Below, one piece after another: positions 13,387 through 14,616 of a stretch of DNA of 14,616 bases; the first letter of the stretch is position 1, and every line of letters begins with the position of its first letter. Source of the DNA: Prolixibacteraceae bacterium UBA5740 (GTDB lineage Bacteria; Bacteroidota; Bacteroidia; Bacteroidales; Prolixibacteraceae); the NCBI GenBank assembly GCA_002419285.1, contig DIFU01000146.1, positions 1 through 14,616 of the forward strand, written 5' to 3'. The notes under the pieces were generated by a model that was not told where the DNA came from, searched no databases, and was given only the letters and a program-made list of their open reading frames with translations. Both the position numbers and the translations under genes were made by a program.

Positions 13387-14616
13387 TCAGCTCTGTTTCT
13401 TTTCCAGAGCTCTGCGGACACGCTGTTGTGTTTCATATACAATCGGGGTAGCCACGAATATGGAAGAATAGGTACCGATGCCAATTCCCACAAGAAGGGC
13501 AAATGTGAACCCTCGAATGGTCGCCCCTCCGAAAAGGAAAATAGCTAACAATACAACAATGGTCGACAAGGAAGTACTGAACGTACGTCTCAGGGTAGCA
13601 TTGATGGCTTGATTCATGGTTAAACCCATTTCACGCTTCGGATAGAGCTTAGTATACTCCCTGATACGGTCAAATACAATAACGGTGTCGTTGATCGAAT
13701 AACCAAGTACTGTCAGGATTGCCGCGATAAATGCCTGGTCAATTTCCATTGAGAACGGCATAATGGAATAGAAGAGCGAAAATACACCCAAAGTGATCAA
13801 TGAGTCATGTGCAAGTGAAACTACCGCTCCGAGACCATACTGCCAGTTGCTGAATCGCATCAGGATATACAAGAAGATGATGACCAGTGAGAAAATAATC
13901 GCAATGATTGCATCCCTCTTGATATCGTGTGAAATGGTTGGCCCCACTTTTTGGGAACTCATCCGGTAATTTGCCGAGAAGTCCTCAAACGACACATTGT
14001 TCAGGAATCCTCCTTCAACCAGACCTTTATATAAAAGTTGTTCAACCTCACCATCAACAGTATCGGTCATATCATCAACTTTATAAGTGGTAGTCAGTCT
14101 GACCTGATTGTTGCTTCCGAAGGTCTTCACTTCAGGTGTTGACCCAAATGCACCAGTCAGTGCTCTTTGAACATCAGAAACCTGCACATCCTGGTCAAAC
14201 CTTACCGTATAGGTACGGCCTCCCTTGAAGTCGATCCCAAGGTTGAATCCGCGAACCGCGAATGAAATTAAAGAAATCACGATCAATGTGCCAGAGATGA
14301 CATAAGCAACTTTCCTCTTTTCAAGGAACTTGATTTGCGTATTCTGCAGCCAGTTACTGGTTATTTTCGAGGTGAAAGTAATATTCTTGTTACGCTTCAG
14401 CTGCCATTCAAAAATAATCCGGGTAATAAAGATAGCCGTGAAAAGTGAAGTGAGGATACCGATTACCAATGTGGTAGCAAAACCTTTGATGGGTCCTGAA
14501 CCAAACATGTAAAGAACTATACCTGTCAGCATGGTAGTAACCTGGCCGTCGATAATGGCAGAATAGGCGTTTTTATAACCGTCAGCAATTGCCAGCTTCA
14601 GGCCTTTGCCTGCATT
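13387..14616 (-). CDS. secDF: Protein translocase subunit SecDF (fused), C-terminal part; 5' end beyond window
   Basis: SecDF uses the proton gradient to help complete protein export through SecYEG. The frame is open to the right edge, where the first full codon is AAT at 14616-14614; the ATG at 14532 is internal. About 409 residues are visible. The first part is the end of SecD (GKGLKLAIADGYKNAYSAI, then MLTGIVLYMFGSGPIKGFA and membrane helices). A linker of about 25 residues leads directly into a complete SecF domain. That domain has a TM helix at AYVISGTLIVISLISF, GIDFKGGR, a periplasmic domain, RDAIIAIIFSLVIIFLYI, GYSINDTIVVFDRIRE and TLRRTFSTSLSTI. The fused form is usual in Bacteroidetes. 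The C-terminus is short and basic (RRALEKKQS). It ends just before the bidirectional terminator. Confidence 0.95.
   Translation of the reverse strand, partial: NAGKGLKLAIADGYKNAYSAIIDGQVTTMLTGIVLYMFGSGPIKGFATTLVIGILTSLFTAIFITRIIFEWQLKRNKNITFTSKITSNWLQNTQIKFLEKRKVAYVISGTLIVISLISFAVRGFNLGIDFKGGRTYTVRFDQDVQVSDVQRALTGAFGSTPEVKTFGSNNQVRLTTTYKVDDMTDTVDGEVEQLLYKGLVEGGFLNNVSFEDFSANYRMSSQKVGPTISHDIKRDAIIAIIFSLVIIFLYILMRFSNWQYGLGAVVSLAHDSLITLGVFSLFYSIMPFSMEIDQAFIAAILTVLGYSINDTVIVFDRIREYTKLYPKREMGLTMNQAINATLRRTFSTSLSTIVVLLAIFLFGGATIRGFTFALLVGIGIGTYSSIFVATPIVYETQQRVRRALEKKQS

Overview
The window is a stretch of a Bacteroidetes-type chromosome, probably Bacteroidales or a close relative. Four things support this. 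The promoters fit the Bacteroidetes pattern TTTG-N19-TAnnTTTG, with one exact match at 7311-7341. Purine-rich ribosome binding sites are largely absent. SecD and SecF are fused in one polypeptide. A DUF3098 membrane protein sits in the block ftsX - DUF3098 - uppP - truB - queA. No mobile element, CRISPR array, phage gene, tRNA or rRNA was found. Most of the content is housekeeping.

Layout. (1) 1-2696, plus strand: the 3' end of cysS, then riboflavin synthase (ribE), a pteridine-reductase/FolM-type short-chain reductase, a FolX-like member of the FolB/FolX family, and a short FolK-like protein. The last three form a pterin gene group. It resembles the FolX-FolM pair that makes tetrahydromonapterin in E. 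coli more than it resembles ordinary folate genes, and it is the most interesting coding segment here. (2) 2697-2941: convergent intergenic region with the frr terminator. (3) 2942-7162, minus strand, in transcription order: rplM - rpsI - rpsB - tsf, a terminator, pyrH, then frr. The first four form one translation operon with its own promoter and a leader of roughly 140 nt. pyrH and frr each appear to have a promoter. Two conserved-looking RNA hairpins, one in the rplM leader and one in the rpsI-rpsB spacer, are candidates for autoregulation by ribosomal proteins. RpsB carries a long acidic C-terminal tail. (4) 7163-7623: divergent promoter region that also holds a possible 48-residue small ORF. 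(5) 7624-11443, plus strand: ftsX - DUF3098 - uppP - truB - queA, ending in a strong terminator. This run joins cell division and envelope lipid recycling with tRNA modification. (6) 11610-13293, plus strand: a secreted SIMPL-domain protein and a zinc-ribbon SAM methyltransferase. (7) 13387-14616, minus strand: the C-terminal part of SecDF, running off the right edge. A bidirectional terminator separates it from the methyltransferase.

The best candidate for something under-described is the FolM/FolX/FolK-like module. The two putative ribosomal-protein leader RNAs come next. All are inferred from sequence motifs remembered from the families; no database search was possible.
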